Assembly (NCBI RefSeq): GCF_029011175.1
Contig: NZ_CP118946.1
Span: forward strand, 1,830,680 to 1,894,679
Length of the DNA: 64,000 nt
Direction: 5' to 3'
Source of the DNA: Winkia neuii
Lineage (GTDB): Bacteria; Actinomycetota; Actinomycetes; Actinomycetales; Actinomycetaceae
A model generated the notes under the pieces. That model was not told the DNA's origin and made no database searches. It saw only the letters and a program-made list of their open reading frames with translations. A program made the translations under genes and the position numbers. Below are positions 1 through 8,368 of this stretch, piece by piece (position 1 is the first letter of the stretch; each line of letters opens with the position of its first letter).

Positions 1-229
1 TTGCGGGGCCGAGGGCATTTAGTGTTCGCAGTAAAGTCGATTTGCCCGAGCCTGACAGGCCCATGACAACAAATATTTCGCCCTCTTTTACGTCGAAAGA
101 AACATCGTTCACAGCTACCGTGGCGCCTTTTATCGATTTAGGATCGACGCCGTCTTTGAGCTTTTGAACTACTTGCTTTTTGTCCCTTCCAAAGATCTTA
201 TAAACATGGTCGCATTCGAGGATGTTCAT
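1..229 (-). CDS. Glycine betaine/proline ABC transporter ATP-binding protein, N-terminal part (cut by window edge)
   Basis: The first 76 codons are visible, starting at an ATG whose complement is at 227-229 and preceded by a GAAGGG ribosome site. The translation begins [14 protein letters not shown] and carries the Walker A motif GLSGSGKST at residues 57-65 inside the context [18 protein letters not shown], which is characteristic of ProV/OpuAA osmoprotectant ATPases rather than general ABC ATPases. The long segment between the N-terminus and Walker A ([15 protein letters not shown]) also fits this family. The protein would energise uptake of compatible solutes at the membrane. The rest of the gene and any permease lie outside the window. 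A BCCT carrier at 30986-32644 could serve the same need. Confidence 0.8.
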   Translation of the reverse strand, partial: MNILECDHVYKIFGRDKKQVVQKLKDGVDPKSIKGATVAVNDVSFDVKEGEIFVVMGLSGSGKSTLLRTLNALGPA

Positions 230-697
230 GTTTCCCTTCGGGGTGCGTGCAGGGGCTAAAGATCGCTAATCTTTCGCGGCCTGCAATGTGTTCAGTTATA
301 GCTGGAATCGGCGATAAAACACCTTCTTTAGGGTTCGGGGAAATGGCGCACATTCGCACGCCCACAATTTCATGCGGACAAGAATGATCCACACTTACTG
401 TCTCAGAAAGGACATAACGTTTCAAGAGAAGGGCCCCATATATGGGCGAGTATCGGTACTATACTGCAGATTTCGCGGAGAAAGCTCCGGGGGCGCTACG
501 TTAGTTTGACAGTGCGGATTTACAGACTTTGCCAAGAGCACGGCCAGCCCAGGCAGATGGCGGAAACCAGGTCCGTCTTGCCGCGCTGTCCATATTGGTG
601 TTCACGCCCCTCGAAGTAGCAACAGCATCCGTCGGGAGCGCCTTCGACATGCTCAACCGAACTAAGAACGTCATTTACTTCGTCTTAGCCATCCTAA
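230..697. other. Intergenic region upstream of the osmoprotectant ATPase; no supported gene
   Basis: About 470 bases of fairly AT-rich sequence separate the start of the minus-strand ABC ATPase from the remnant ABC gene on the plus strand. It must hold the promoter of the ATPase operon, but I see no convincing -35/-10 pair or riboswitch. A 60-codon open frame at 529-711 has one hydrophobic stretch but no recognisable domain and no clear ribosome site, so it is not called. Confidence 0.4.
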
Positions 698-1162
698 TCT
701 CTAAATCGTGAGTTTCAATATAACCCGGTGGACTCCATGACAGCAGCGGAAAATGTCAAGCTGGGCTTGCGTTTCGTTTCTAAGAAATTAGCAAAATCAG
801 AACTAGATAACTTGTTCGAGAAGTTTGGCTTGTCCAAGCGAAAGAACTACTACCCTGCCCAGCTCTCAGGGGGACAACGCCAACGGGTAGCAATAATTAG
901 AGCTCTAGCAGTGAAGCCTCACGTAATTTTTGCCGACGAACCAACAGGGGCTTTGGATTCTAAATCCAGTGCCCTAGTAATAGATGAACTTTCTAAGCTT
1001 GGGCGCCAAGGCACCGCGGTTGTCATGGTGACCCACGATCTGGATGTGGCAGCTCAGGCGCAGCGGGCCGTTGTGCTACGCGATGGGGAATTAGTGGAAA
1101 ATGTTTCCCATCCGACGCGGGAACAATTATTCCTAAGTTCAAGGGGCCAAGCCCAAGTTTAG
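698..1162 (+). pseudogene. 5'-truncated ABC transporter ATPase (MacB/LolD-type) remnant
   Basis: The frame opens after a stop at 695-697 and at once reads as the Q-loop region of an ABC ATPase (FQYNPVDSMTAAENVKLG). It then continues through the signature LSGGQRQRVAIIRAL, Walker B VIFADEPTGALD and the switch region MVTHD. The roughly 90 residues that should carry Walker A are absent, so the product could not bind ATP normally. A GTG at 728 could initiate but would only give the C-terminal half. The family (MacB/LolD-like exporters of lipoproteins or peptides) is clear; the partner permease is not present. The most likely reading is a gene fragment left by a deletion or recombination event. Confidence 0.75.
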
Positions 1163-1252
1163 GGGGGCGAGCCCAGCCGCCCTCGCACTAAAGAAACTAA
1201 CACCGCGGCCACCACGCCACCGCCATCAGCTGTCAGGGGCAGGTGGCACAAT

Positions 1253-3460
1253 GTGGGTATGCCTATCCAGATGACTGACGATTTTGTCCGCGCGCTCGAC
1301 CTGTTGCGTCAAGGCCGGTCACTGTTCATCACTGGCAATGCTGGAACAGGCAAATCCACTCTAATACGGCATTTCGTCCAACAGACCACAAAGAACGTGG
1401 TGGTAGCCGCACCTACGGGGGTGGCAGCGCTGAACGTGAACGGTTACACCCTGCACAGGCTTTTTTCGTTCGCCCCCTCTACTACGGTCGACGAGGTGCG
1501 CATGGGGCAGGCGGCGCCAGGCAGGTTCGCGGGGCTGATTTCGCAGCTCGACACTCTGATTATCGACGAAGCTTCCATGGTGCGGGCCGATCTGTTCGAC
1601 ATGGTGTGTTACTCGTTAGAACGATACGGGCCCAACCCCGGTTCACCACTGGGCGGGGTGCAGGTGGTGCTCGTAGGCGACCTGTATCAACTGCCGCCGG
1701 TAGTTACTACCGCCGAAGAAGCATATTTTTCTGAGGCCTACTCCAGCCCCTACTTTTTCTCGGCAGCTCACTATTTCCCGGAGCGCTTCCCCACAGTACA
1801 GCTCACCCACCAGTTCCGCCAAGCAGGGGATTCAAACCTTGCCTCCCTGCTGGGCGAACTGCGTTCAGGGGACGTCAACGAGCAGGTTATGTCCGCTTTG
1901 AACGCACGCGTCGACCCTGATTTTGAACCACCCAAAGGCGAATTTTGGCTTACCATCGCAACCACCAACAGGGTAGTGAGGGCGCGCAACCGCCGCCGCC
2001 TGGACGCCCTCGACGGGCAGTTGCACACCCATTTTGCTGCCCGTAGCGGCGACACGAAACGCTTCGAAGCTCCCACCGAGGACAAGCTGGAGTTCAAGGT
2101 TGGCGCCCAGGTGATGCTGCTCAATAATGATGCGGCTGGCAGGTGGGTTAACGGCTCACTGGGGGTGGTCGAATCCGTGGCCTTCCCCGAAGGGGATATT
2201 GAGGTGCAGGTGCGGCTGCGCAGTGGGAATGTTGTGTCCGTCGGTGTGCACACGTGGGAGGTGACGCGTCCGGCGCTTTCGGCAGGTTCGCTCACTAACC
2301 AGGTGGTGGGCACATTCACGCAGCTGCCGTTCAAGCTTGCCTGGGCCGTCACCATCCACAAGTCGCAAGGGCAAACCCTAGAGCACGCCCTAATTGATCT
2401 GTCCGGGGGGATTTTTGCTCCCGGTCAGCTCTACGTGGCCCTGTCTAGGTGCAAGTCCCTGAAGGGAATCGTTTTGCGCCGGCATATTCGCCCTCGGGAC
2501 GTGAAAGTGGACCAGCGGGTGCGCGAGTTCTTAGCGGATCGCCTTGGAAAGCGCACCCAGGAGCGCACGTTTTTGGGGGCGCTGTTTTGTGGCCGCAAGG
2601 ACGGGTTCCAGCGCCCGCTCGAGGTTGCTATTTTGCGTGAGGACGGGTGGGCGTTCACGTCACTTGTGAACCCCACGCGGGATGTGGGCGACGCGGCTGA
2701 ACGCTATGGTGTGAGTGCCGCAGATTTACAGTTGGCGCCCACCCTGGCACAGCTTTGGCCCGCGATTGAGCCGATAATTGAGGGCACGGGCGTGGTCACG
2801 GCCAACGCCCGCCACGCGCTGAAGGTGTTCGATGACGAGTTGAAGCGGACGGGGATTGTGGCTCCGCTAAAGCATTTTGCCCTCGCGCAGGTTAAGGGGA
2901 ACGCGCATGCGGACACCGCCTTCGAAGTGGCGTCGTTGGCTGCGTCGGCTACCGTAGAGGGCGACTTGTACGCCTACCAGCCAGCCACCACCAGCGTTTC
3001 GGGTTGGGCGCTGCCGCGCGGGGCCGGCAAGATCGTGCCTTTCGGTTACGTGGAAGTGGTGGCAAAAATGTTGCAGGAGCGGCTCCAGAACATGGATCTG
3101 ACCGCCGAATCTTGCCAAATAGTCGACCGTTTCAATATCGAATACGACCAGCATGTGCACTACCGTTACGCCGGATTACAAATGCCGTTGGCGGACCTGC
3201 TAAAGCAGGGAACCCGGGTTTGTTTCACGGGCACCGCCTACGACGGCAACAAAACCTACGAGCGTTCAGACATGGAACTCCTCGCTGTATCAGTCGGGCT
3301 GGAAGTAAAATCGTCAGTAACCAAAACCCGCTGCGACCTGCTGATCGCTGCAGACACATCCAGCATGTCAGTGAAAGCCCGCAAGGCACGCACGTTAGGC
3401 AAACCAATCTACAGTGCCACCGAATTCCTCACCTGGGCCAAAGTCCAAGGCGAAATCTAG
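1253..3460 (+). CDS. PIF1/RecD2-like ATP-dependent DNA helicase with C-terminal BRCT domain
   Basis: A 735-residue protein. Residues 1-420 form a superfamily 1 helicase: Walker A GNAGTGKS (28-35), Walker B LIIDEAS (about 102-108), VLVGDLYQLPPV (motif III) and WAVTIHKSQGQTLE near 365 (motif V/VI), the arrangement of PIF1-like 5'-3' helicases. Residues about 440-540 resemble a DnaQ-type exonuclease fold (LVNPTRDVGD...PTLAQLWPAI...VVTANARHALKVFDDEL) but lack the expected DxE and HNxxFD catalytic residues. The last 85 residues read as a BRCT domain (GTRVCFTGTAYDG ... CDLLIAAD ... LGKPIYSATEFL). It probably acts in DNA repair or replication restart. The start may be GTG 1253 or ATG 1259. It lies next to the CRISPR locus, but a link is not shown. 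Confidence 0.8.
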   Translation: MGMPIQMTDDFVRALDLLRQGRSLFITGNAGTGKSTLIRHFVQQTTKNVVVAAPTGVAALNVNGYTLHRLFSFAPSTTVDEVRMGQAAPGRFAGLISQLDTLIIDEASMVRADLFDMVCYSLERYGPNPGSPLGGVQVVLVGDLYQLPPVVTTAEEAYFSEAYSSPYFFSAAHYFPERFPTVQLTHQFRQAGDSNLASLLGELRSGDVNEQVMSALNARVDPDFEPPKGEFWLTIATTNRVVRARNRRRLDALDGQLHTHFAARSGDTKRFEAPTEDKLEFKVGAQVMLLNNDAAGRWVNGSLGVVESVAFPEGDIEVQVRLRSGNVVSVGVHTWEVTRPALSAGSLTNQVVGTFTQLPFKLAWAVTIHKSQGQTLEHALIDLSGGIFAPGQLYVALSRCKSLKGIVLRRHIRPRDVKVDQRVREFLADRLGKRTQERTFLGALFCGRKDGFQRPLEVAILREDGWAFTSLVNPTRDVGDAAERYGVSAADLQLAPTLAQLWPAIEPIIEGTGVVTANARHALKVFDDELKRTGIVAPLKHFALAQVKGNAHADTAFEVASLAASATVEGDLYAYQPATTSVSGWALPRGAGKIVPFGYVEVVAKMLQERLQNMDLTAESCQIVDRFNIEYDQHVHYRYAGLQMPLADLLKQGTRVCFTGTAYDGNKTYERSDMELLAVSVGLEVKSSVTKTRCDLLIAADTSSMSVKARKARTLGKPIYSATEFLTWAKVQGEI

Positions 3461-3566
3461 TATTTTCCTAGGGCAGAGTGGCGCGGTAGGGGCCGGTATA
3501 CCTTTGCAATTGCCTTCCGCCAGCGCGGGAAAAGGCGGGGGGCTAGCCACACTTTCGATAAAGATG

Positions 3567-3595
3567 GGAATTACCCCCGCTCGCGCAGGGAAAAG
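3567..3595 (-). repeat. Solitary CRISPR repeat unit downstream of cas2
   Basis: A 29-base unit identical to the array repeat at 12619-14966 except for one substitution in the stem region (GCGCAGGG where the array has GCGCGGGG). It has no second repeat one period (61 bases) away on either side. In crRNA sense it reads on the minus strand, the same direction as cas3-cas1-cas2, whose last gene ends 111 bases before it. It is therefore in the position where a type I-E array commonly follows cas2. Probably the relic of a deleted array or an array seed. Confidence 0.85.
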
Positions 3596-3705
3596 TCCAC
3601 CAGCAATTTTACAGGGCAGTTGCTCACTCTCGCGTGGCTACAGCTCGTCTGAACTAGAACAGTTCCCGGGCCGCCCAACCGAGGCAAGCTCACACACGCC
3701 CGGTG

Positions 3706-3981
3706 CTAGTGCGCCACTAATTGAATACCATCGATGTCTACTATCTGCCTGCTAGCATCGCCACATGTGCGAACTTCAAACCCTTGTTCGTTTTCATTGT
3801 TAGAAACAATTAGTGTCAAAACGCCCCCGCTTGCAGCTTCATTGCAGCGTTCCCAAAGATTTTCAACTACAACAGGTGAAGCGTTACCTACGTATACCCC
3901 TTGAGAAACTTCAGACAGGAATCTACTTAGGTATCCGTGTAGATGATCCGGTATCGCAGTAGCCGTGACAACCGCAAACAT
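3706..3981 (-). CDS. cas2: CRISPR-associated endonuclease Cas2, type I-E
   Basis: A 91-residue protein with the I-E type Cas2 signature: N-terminal beta strand MFAVVTATAIPDHLHGYLSRFL, then EVSQGVYVGNASPVVVENLWERC, which matches the RAGVYVG...IW pattern of the E. coli-type Cas2 family. Cas2 forms the Cas1-Cas2 integrase that inserts new spacers at the leader end of the array. It is the last gene of the minus-strand cas6e-cas3-cas1-cas2 operon and overlaps the cas1 stop by one base. The length is typical of the family. Confidence 0.93.
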   Translation of the reverse strand: MFAVVTATAIPDHLHGYLSRFLSEVSQGVYVGNASPVVVENLWERCNEAASGGVLTLIVSNNENEQGFEVRTCGDASRQIVDIDGIQLVAH

Positions 3982-4925
3982 TACGAGTCCTTGCCATACT
4001 GAATATGCCCAGATACCTCTTCCCCGACCGATCCGATCAAACGGTCGTCGTCACGACGGGGAAGATGCGGTGATAGAACCTGCATCAGAGCATCCAACAT
4101 CCTAACCACTACATGTTTTTCGAATATGGCTGCCCTAATTTTCCTTCGAACGAATATGAGTGGGTCTTCAGCAGTTGTCGCAGAAAAAGCCAGCGGTATG
4201 GTCATAGTTGGTTTATACAGATCAGCTAAATCAAAAAGTAATGATCGCACATTACCTCTATGTATTATTCCGAGTGCAGGATTTACGCCTATCGCGGAAC
4301 AGGCCGCCCCAGCGCAGCCGTAGAGTATCGAATTCGCAAGATTCAAACTGACATTCACCACATCGTCTCCGTTAGAATCGCGCCTAAATCCCTTTATTCC
4401 GTACTTCTTGGCTTGTGCTTTGTACACGTTACGTATAGTGCGCCCTTCAAGTCCCCGCATCGCATTAATGGTTCCACCGGGCATATTTTCGATGCCTAAT
4501 TGCAGCTTATACAGGTATAGGGCAGCCTGAATCTGATGTTCCTCGCTGGCAACCAGACGGGCTTGCGCTATAGCCCATTTCGCCGATGAGGTTAGGGGGC
4601 TGGCGTGAGTGTAACAACTTATTCCTCCCCCGCCACAGAACATTATTACTACGCCTGATCTTGCGCACGAAACAGCAGCGGCGTGGCTCAAGCTCGTTCC
4701 CGGACCGAGCAAAAGCACTGCCATACCAGCAACAGGAACTTGTAACTTGGCAGTTTTAGGCCCATTCCGGTCGCGGCCTTCGCCCTCCCTTATTGCGATA
4801 ACTCCAGTGCGATCTTGACGAATTAGGCAGTATTCCAAATAGAGGTAACTAACCCTGTCTTCCAATCTCACCTGATGGTTAGTGGGAATAGTTGAAAATG
4901 TCAACGCATCTTGGGAGTAGGGCAC
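3981..4925 (-). CDS. cas1: CRISPR-associated integrase Cas1, type I-E
   Basis: A 314-residue protein. The metal-binding residues expected from Cas1 are visible: Glu160 in MRGLEGRTIRNVY, His222 in IIHRGN, and Asp232/Asp235 in SLLFDLADLYKP. The N-terminal beta-strand region (VRLEDRVSYLYLEYCLI) and VAGMAVLLLGPGTSLSHAA match I-E Cas1. It catalyses spacer integration together with Cas2. It overlaps the cas3 stop by one base, so the four minus-strand cas genes are translationally coupled. All active-site positions are kept, so adaptation is probably functional. Confidence 0.95.
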   Translation of the reverse strand: MPYSQDALTFSTIPTNHQVRLEDRVSYLYLEYCLIRQDRTGVIAIREGEGRDRNGPKTAKLQVPVAGMAVLLLGPGTSLSHAAAVSCARSGVVIMFCGGGGISCYTHASPLTSSAKWAIAQARLVASEEHQIQAALYLYKLQLGIENMPGGTINAMRGLEGRTIRNVYKAQAKKYGIKGFRRDSNGDDVVNVSLNLANSILYGCAGAACSAIGVNPALGIIHRGNVRSLLFDLADLYKPTMTIPLAFSATTAEDPLIFVRRKIRAAIFEKHVVVRMLDALMQVLSPHLPRRDDDRLIGSVGEEVSGHIQYGKDS

Positions 4926-7525
4926 TAGTTATCACCAACAGTTAAACCCACGTTTGGGTCATAGAATTGGAGCGCGTTAGGAATGAAGTAGTATCTTGCT
5001 AAGAGCGATTTTGATTGTGTTAAAGCTACTTTCTCTGCCAGAATAGCCGCATATTTGCTGCCTTCTGGTATAGGAATTGAACCACGCATTGCAGCCTTGA
5101 TCAGCTCCTGGTCACTACCGCGTGCGGCTAAAAGTCTCTCTGCGCTACCTCCCCATCCGCCGGGTATAACCCCAGTCGGATCGCCCAATATGCATTGAAT
5201 AGTATTTCTTTTTATGAATCTGGTGGACGCCTCGTTCTCGCTGGATTCTTTCGGGGCCGTCATTGCTATCAGTGTCCCCAACGTCACCCCTTTTTTCGTA
5301 AGGTCACCGAGTTTGTTGGCGACAGCCAGGCCTTCTTGCGCTTTGAGCACTTCATCTGCGAGCTGTTCCGTCGCTCCCTCAAAATCTTCAACGATAGTAT
5401 CTAAAGTTACTTTAGAATAATCAATAAAGTCCTGGCAGTCATCGGGCATTTTCATCATGTGATGGCCGTTGAGCCATTTCCAAGTACGGCTCAGTTCGGC
5501 ATCAAAATAAGGGCGCACCTGGAAACCAGCATCGTTGTCGATCTTCACAACAGTCATGGGTAGATGCACAGCGCCTGGAATCCTGAGGGATCGATTTATA
5601 TCTTCACGCCGCCAAACACGGCCAGCACGTTGAATTAACGAGGGCGCCGGACACAATTCCGTCCTCATTACATCTAAGTCAATATCGAGTGATGCCTCAA
5701 TTGCTTGGGTACCCACCACTGTTAGGCCTTCACCTTTTTTGTCTGGCCCGATAGTTTTTTCTAGTAGCTCAGCGTTTTGTCTGCGGTGTTCTGCGGTCAT
5801 ACGCGAGTGCAAGATGATTGTGTGTTCACCTATTTCTTTGGCTACTTTTTGCGCCCGCTCTACGGTGTTACAGATGATCCCAATGCGTGCTTTAGGGTAT
5901 TTAGCGCGCATCTTTTTCACCCAGGTTACGTGGTTTGAGACCAACGCATCGTAGGCGATATTTTCGGTGGTGAAAGCTATTTTGTATTCACGCACTGTTG
6001 GGATGGAGAGTTTTCCTTCGCACTCGCCAACCTGGAGATTTTCTGAGGCAGGAAAATGGGTTTTACCGGTTGGAGGTTTCCCACAGTAGGCGTTCAAAAA
6101 ATCAGTGCGCTGTTGGCTAGGAAGTGTTGCGGTCAGTAGTGTCACGCGGGTATTTGTTGCCCGCAACCATTCTAGTAGATTCTCTACGAGTTTCGTTTGG
6201 TAAGGGTCCAGCGTGTGCGCCTCGTCAATGACTACGTGCGCGTTAGCTAAAGCAAGTAAACGCAGATGGGTCCATTTTGCCGGCAAAGTAGCTAATAACC
6301 CTTGATCCACTGTGCCTACGCATATGGGAGCCAGCAGGCGGGAACTGCCGCTTTTCACGAAATCTGTGTAGTATAAGCCGCCCTCTTTTTTATCGGAGGC
6401 AACGGTAACCGGTTGCGCGTAGAGATCTTCGACTGATGCTAATCCGTGTGCCAGGGCGGCCACGTTAGGCGTGTGCTCATAGATTTTGTGGATTCTACGC
6501 ATCAAAGCGTTTGAAGTCGCTTGCGTGGGCAACAAAAAGATCAGGCGTTCATCCCGGGTGGAATGACGTAATATGGCCGCTTCAGTTTTCCCTCCCCCGG
6601 TAGGGGCCATAACGTTCCAGATGCCTCCCCCTACTCGCATAGCTTCTTCTTGCAATGGCCTAGGCTGGTTCCCGCCAAGTATCTCGGCGATTGCAGCCTG
6701 CTGGTTTTCCCATCCCTTATAAATCCCAAGGGTGTTTTTTATTCGCTCTAACGCGGAGGTAGCTGCCTTGTCTATCCAATGTTTTGGCTTTTCAAGGCTA
6801 ATTTGCCCATCAGCGGCGAGGTTAGCGCGCGCCTGCACCCAGTCGGTTCCCGAAGCTATCCGATCGGCTAGTATTACTAGCCCCGCCAAGAGCACAGTAG
6901 TAACTCCAGAGGCCAGTCTGGGTAATTCACTAATGCCGCACGCGGTTTTCATAGCCTCTAGGAGGTCTCGTTGAATGGGTTCCCAGTTACGTGTGACCAG
7001 GATTCGTTCAAGTTCTTGTTCCTGCCGTTCTTCTTCGGCAGGTTCTGTAAAGCGCCCGTGGTGGCCAAGCGCGGGTATCCCCCACCAGGCGCGGCGCAAG
7101 TTTGTACCGGCCTCGAGCGGTTTCGGGCTTAACGCGATCGCACCCACACGCTCATGCCTGGTCAGATAGGGTTTAGCACTTGGTGGTACCGGAATTTCGT
7201 CCTCATCTAAGAAAGTGCACTGCTCTTCTTGTAAGATGGCCGCTCGGATACGCTCAAAAGCCTCATTGCTGTTGCGCGGTTGGGCCTGAAAGTAAGGGTT
7301 TGCCTTGCCAATATCATGTGTACCGGCGATGTAGGCAATTATCTTTACCGTCTCTGTTTGGTCGCCGTCAGCTAAGTCTTCGGCAATTTGCTCGCGCAGC
7401 CCTGGCCGCAGCCAGCCCATGTAAAGTTGCTTGGCAATTGCCGCCGTATCCAGCAAGTGAGCAAGAAGCGGGTACGGGCGGTCTAGCCCTATCTCTTTCG
7501 CCCAAATCCGCTGGTGGATGTCCAC
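4925..7525 (-). CDS. cas3: CRISPR-associated helicase-nuclease Cas3 (HD + DExH helicase), type I-E
   Basis: An 866-residue single-chain Cas3. The N-terminal HD nuclease carries His23, HD at 70-71 (GTHDIGKANPYFQ), His124, HH at 155-156 and Asp221 (ILADRIAS). The SF2 helicase follows: Walker A APTGGGKT (307-314), DEAH (434-437), TAT (465-467), GTQAIEASLDID (605-616) and IQRAGRVWRR (631-640). Cas3 is recruited by target-bound Cascade and unwinds and degrades the non-target strand. Only two bases separate it from cas6e upstream, and it overlaps cas1 downstream. All motifs are intact. Confidence 0.96.
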   Translation of the reverse strand: MDIHQRIWAKEIGLDRPYPLLAHLLDTAAIAKQLYMGWLRPGLREQIAEDLADGDQTETVKIIAYIAGTHDIGKANPYFQAQPRNSNEAFERIRAAILQEEQCTFLDEDEIPVPPSAKPYLTRHERVGAIALSPKPLEAGTNLRRAWWGIPALGHHGRFTEPAEEERQEQELERILVTRNWEPIQRDLLEAMKTACGISELPRLASGVTTVLLAGLVILADRIASGTDWVQARANLAADGQISLEKPKHWIDKAATSALERIKNTLGIYKGWENQQAAIAEILGGNQPRPLQEEAMRVGGGIWNVMAPTGGGKTEAAILRHSTRDERLIFLLPTQATSNALMRRIHKIYEHTPNVAALAHGLASVEDLYAQPVTVASDKKEGGLYYTDFVKSGSSRLLAPICVGTVDQGLLATLPAKWTHLRLLALANAHVVIDEAHTLDPYQTKLVENLLEWLRATNTRVTLLTATLPSQQRTDFLNAYCGKPPTGKTHFPASENLQVGECEGKLSIPTVREYKIAFTTENIAYDALVSNHVTWVKKMRAKYPKARIGIICNTVERAQKVAKEIGEHTIILHSRMTAEHRRQNAELLEKTIGPDKKGEGLTVVGTQAIEASLDIDLDVMRTELCPAPSLIQRAGRVWRREDINRSLRIPGAVHLPMTVVKIDNDAGFQVRPYFDAELSRTWKWLNGHHMMKMPDDCQDFIDYSKVTLDTIVEDFEGATEQLADEVLKAQEGLAVANKLGDLTKKGVTLGTLIAMTAPKESSENEASTRFIKRNTIQCILGDPTGVIPGGWGGSAERLLAARGSDQELIKAAMRGSIPIPEGSKYAAILAEKVALTQSKSLLARYYFIPNALQFYDPNVGLTVGDN

Positions 7526-7527
7526 TG

Positions 7528-8190
7528 CTACCGCACTGCTTGTACAGATAGCAGGCCACAGCCGTAGGCTTTAGCCCTGCCCACTCCGTTGATAATAAGG
7601 TTTTCTAAAGCATCCGAATCGCCCACCTTAGCCACTCCGTCTATGGTGTCTACCTGAACTAACACGCCGTTCTTGTTTTTCCCATTGCGGTTTGCACCCA
7701 AGAGCTGGCGCTGGTGGGAGACAATTTCAATTTCGCTTAGAGCGCCCCGCAGCTTACCTGCAAGCCACTCGCTGAGGTGGGGCACGCCCTCTGGCGCTTC
7801 TTCAAAATCGGCAGGTATCGGGTTTACGCCTTTGGCGCCTTTGCGTTGAATTGCGTTTACCGCAAGCCGGAAACGGACTACACTTCCCGAGGGCGGAGGC
7901 GTCAGATCAACTTCTTTGATTTCTATTTGCCCTACAAGATCACCTTCCTGAGGCCGCGCCAAGGACTGGACCAAAAAATAGGGGGCCTGACCTGGCAGAA
8001 ATTCAAAGCGAAAGAGAATCTTGCCATGTTCGCGAGGGTTAGCATTATTGGTCTGCCCAAACAGTGCCATGACTGCCCTGTGCCGGAAGCTAGGATCGTT
8101 CACATCCCAACCCTTACTTGGTTTATGGGCGGCACCTCTTCCGAGCGCGGCGTGCACTGGAAAGCGCGTTAGGAAAGCCGTTGTACCCAA
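7528..8190 (-). CDS. cas6e: Cas6e/CasE crRNA-processing endoribonuclease
   Basis: A 220-residue protein starting at a TTG (complement of 8188-8190), with AGAGGA a few bases upstream. The start MGTTAFLTRFPVH and the C-terminal glycine-rich stretch VGRAKAYGCGLLSVQAVR are typical of CasE (the xGxGKAxGxGLL-type loop). It would cut pre-crRNA at the base of the repeat hairpin and stay bound to the 3' end as part of Cascade. In most I-E loci this gene follows cas5e; here it is detached and heads the operon with cas3, on the opposite strand from the other Cascade genes. Confidence 0.93.
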   Translation of the reverse strand: MGTTAFLTRFPVHAALGRGAAHKPSKGWDVNDPSFRHRAVMALFGQTNNANPREHGKILFRFEFLPGQAPYFLVQSLARPQEGDLVGQIEIKEVDLTPPPSGSVVRFRLAVNAIQRKGAKGVNPIPADFEEAPEGVPHLSEWLAGKLRGALSEIEIVSHQRQLLGANRNGKNKNGVLVQVDTIDGVAKVGDSDALENLIINGVGRAKAYGCGLLSVQAVR

Positions 8191-8368
8191 TTCATCCTCT
8201 TTTCTACTGACGAACTAGTAATATTTCACCGCATCAGACTAGTAAGATTAACTGTCTTTCACACTAGCCTAAAAACGGCCTGAGCGAAGACTTATTTATA
8301 ATCTTTTATAAGCTTGCCATAGGTGGGGGTACCACGTGCTAGCCTTCTAGAAACAGAAAGGAGCGCTA
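8191..8368. promoter_or_regulatory. Divergent promoter region between cas6e and cse1
   Basis: The 178-base AT-rich spacer serves both cas operons. A TATAAT at 8297-8302 could be the -10 of the cse1 promoter; no good -35 is visible. The octamer ACTAGTAA occurs twice on the same strand, at 8214-8221 and 8238-8245, exactly 24 bases apart, near the cas6e start. It is a candidate regulator site. The cse1 ribosome site AAAGGAG lies 6 bases before its GTG. Confidence 0.5.

Noticed and set aside
198..425. 75-codon minus-strand frame overlapping the start of the osmoprotectant ATPase
   Set aside because: The overlapping frame encodes a clear ABC ATPase start; this one has no domain and no ribosome site.
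230..460. Riboswitch in front of the osmoprotectant ATPase
   Set aside because: No known aptamer core or strong terminator/anti-terminator pair could be recognised.
529..711. 60-codon plus-strand frame before the ABC ATPase remnant
   Set aside because: No ribosome site, no recognised domain, and it is not in frame with the ATPase fragment.
3621..3645. Possible second, degenerate CRISPR repeat (ACTCTCGCGTGG) next to the orphan repeat
   Set aside because: It is 49 bases from the matching part of the orphan repeat instead of 61, and only about nine positions agree, so it is probably chance.
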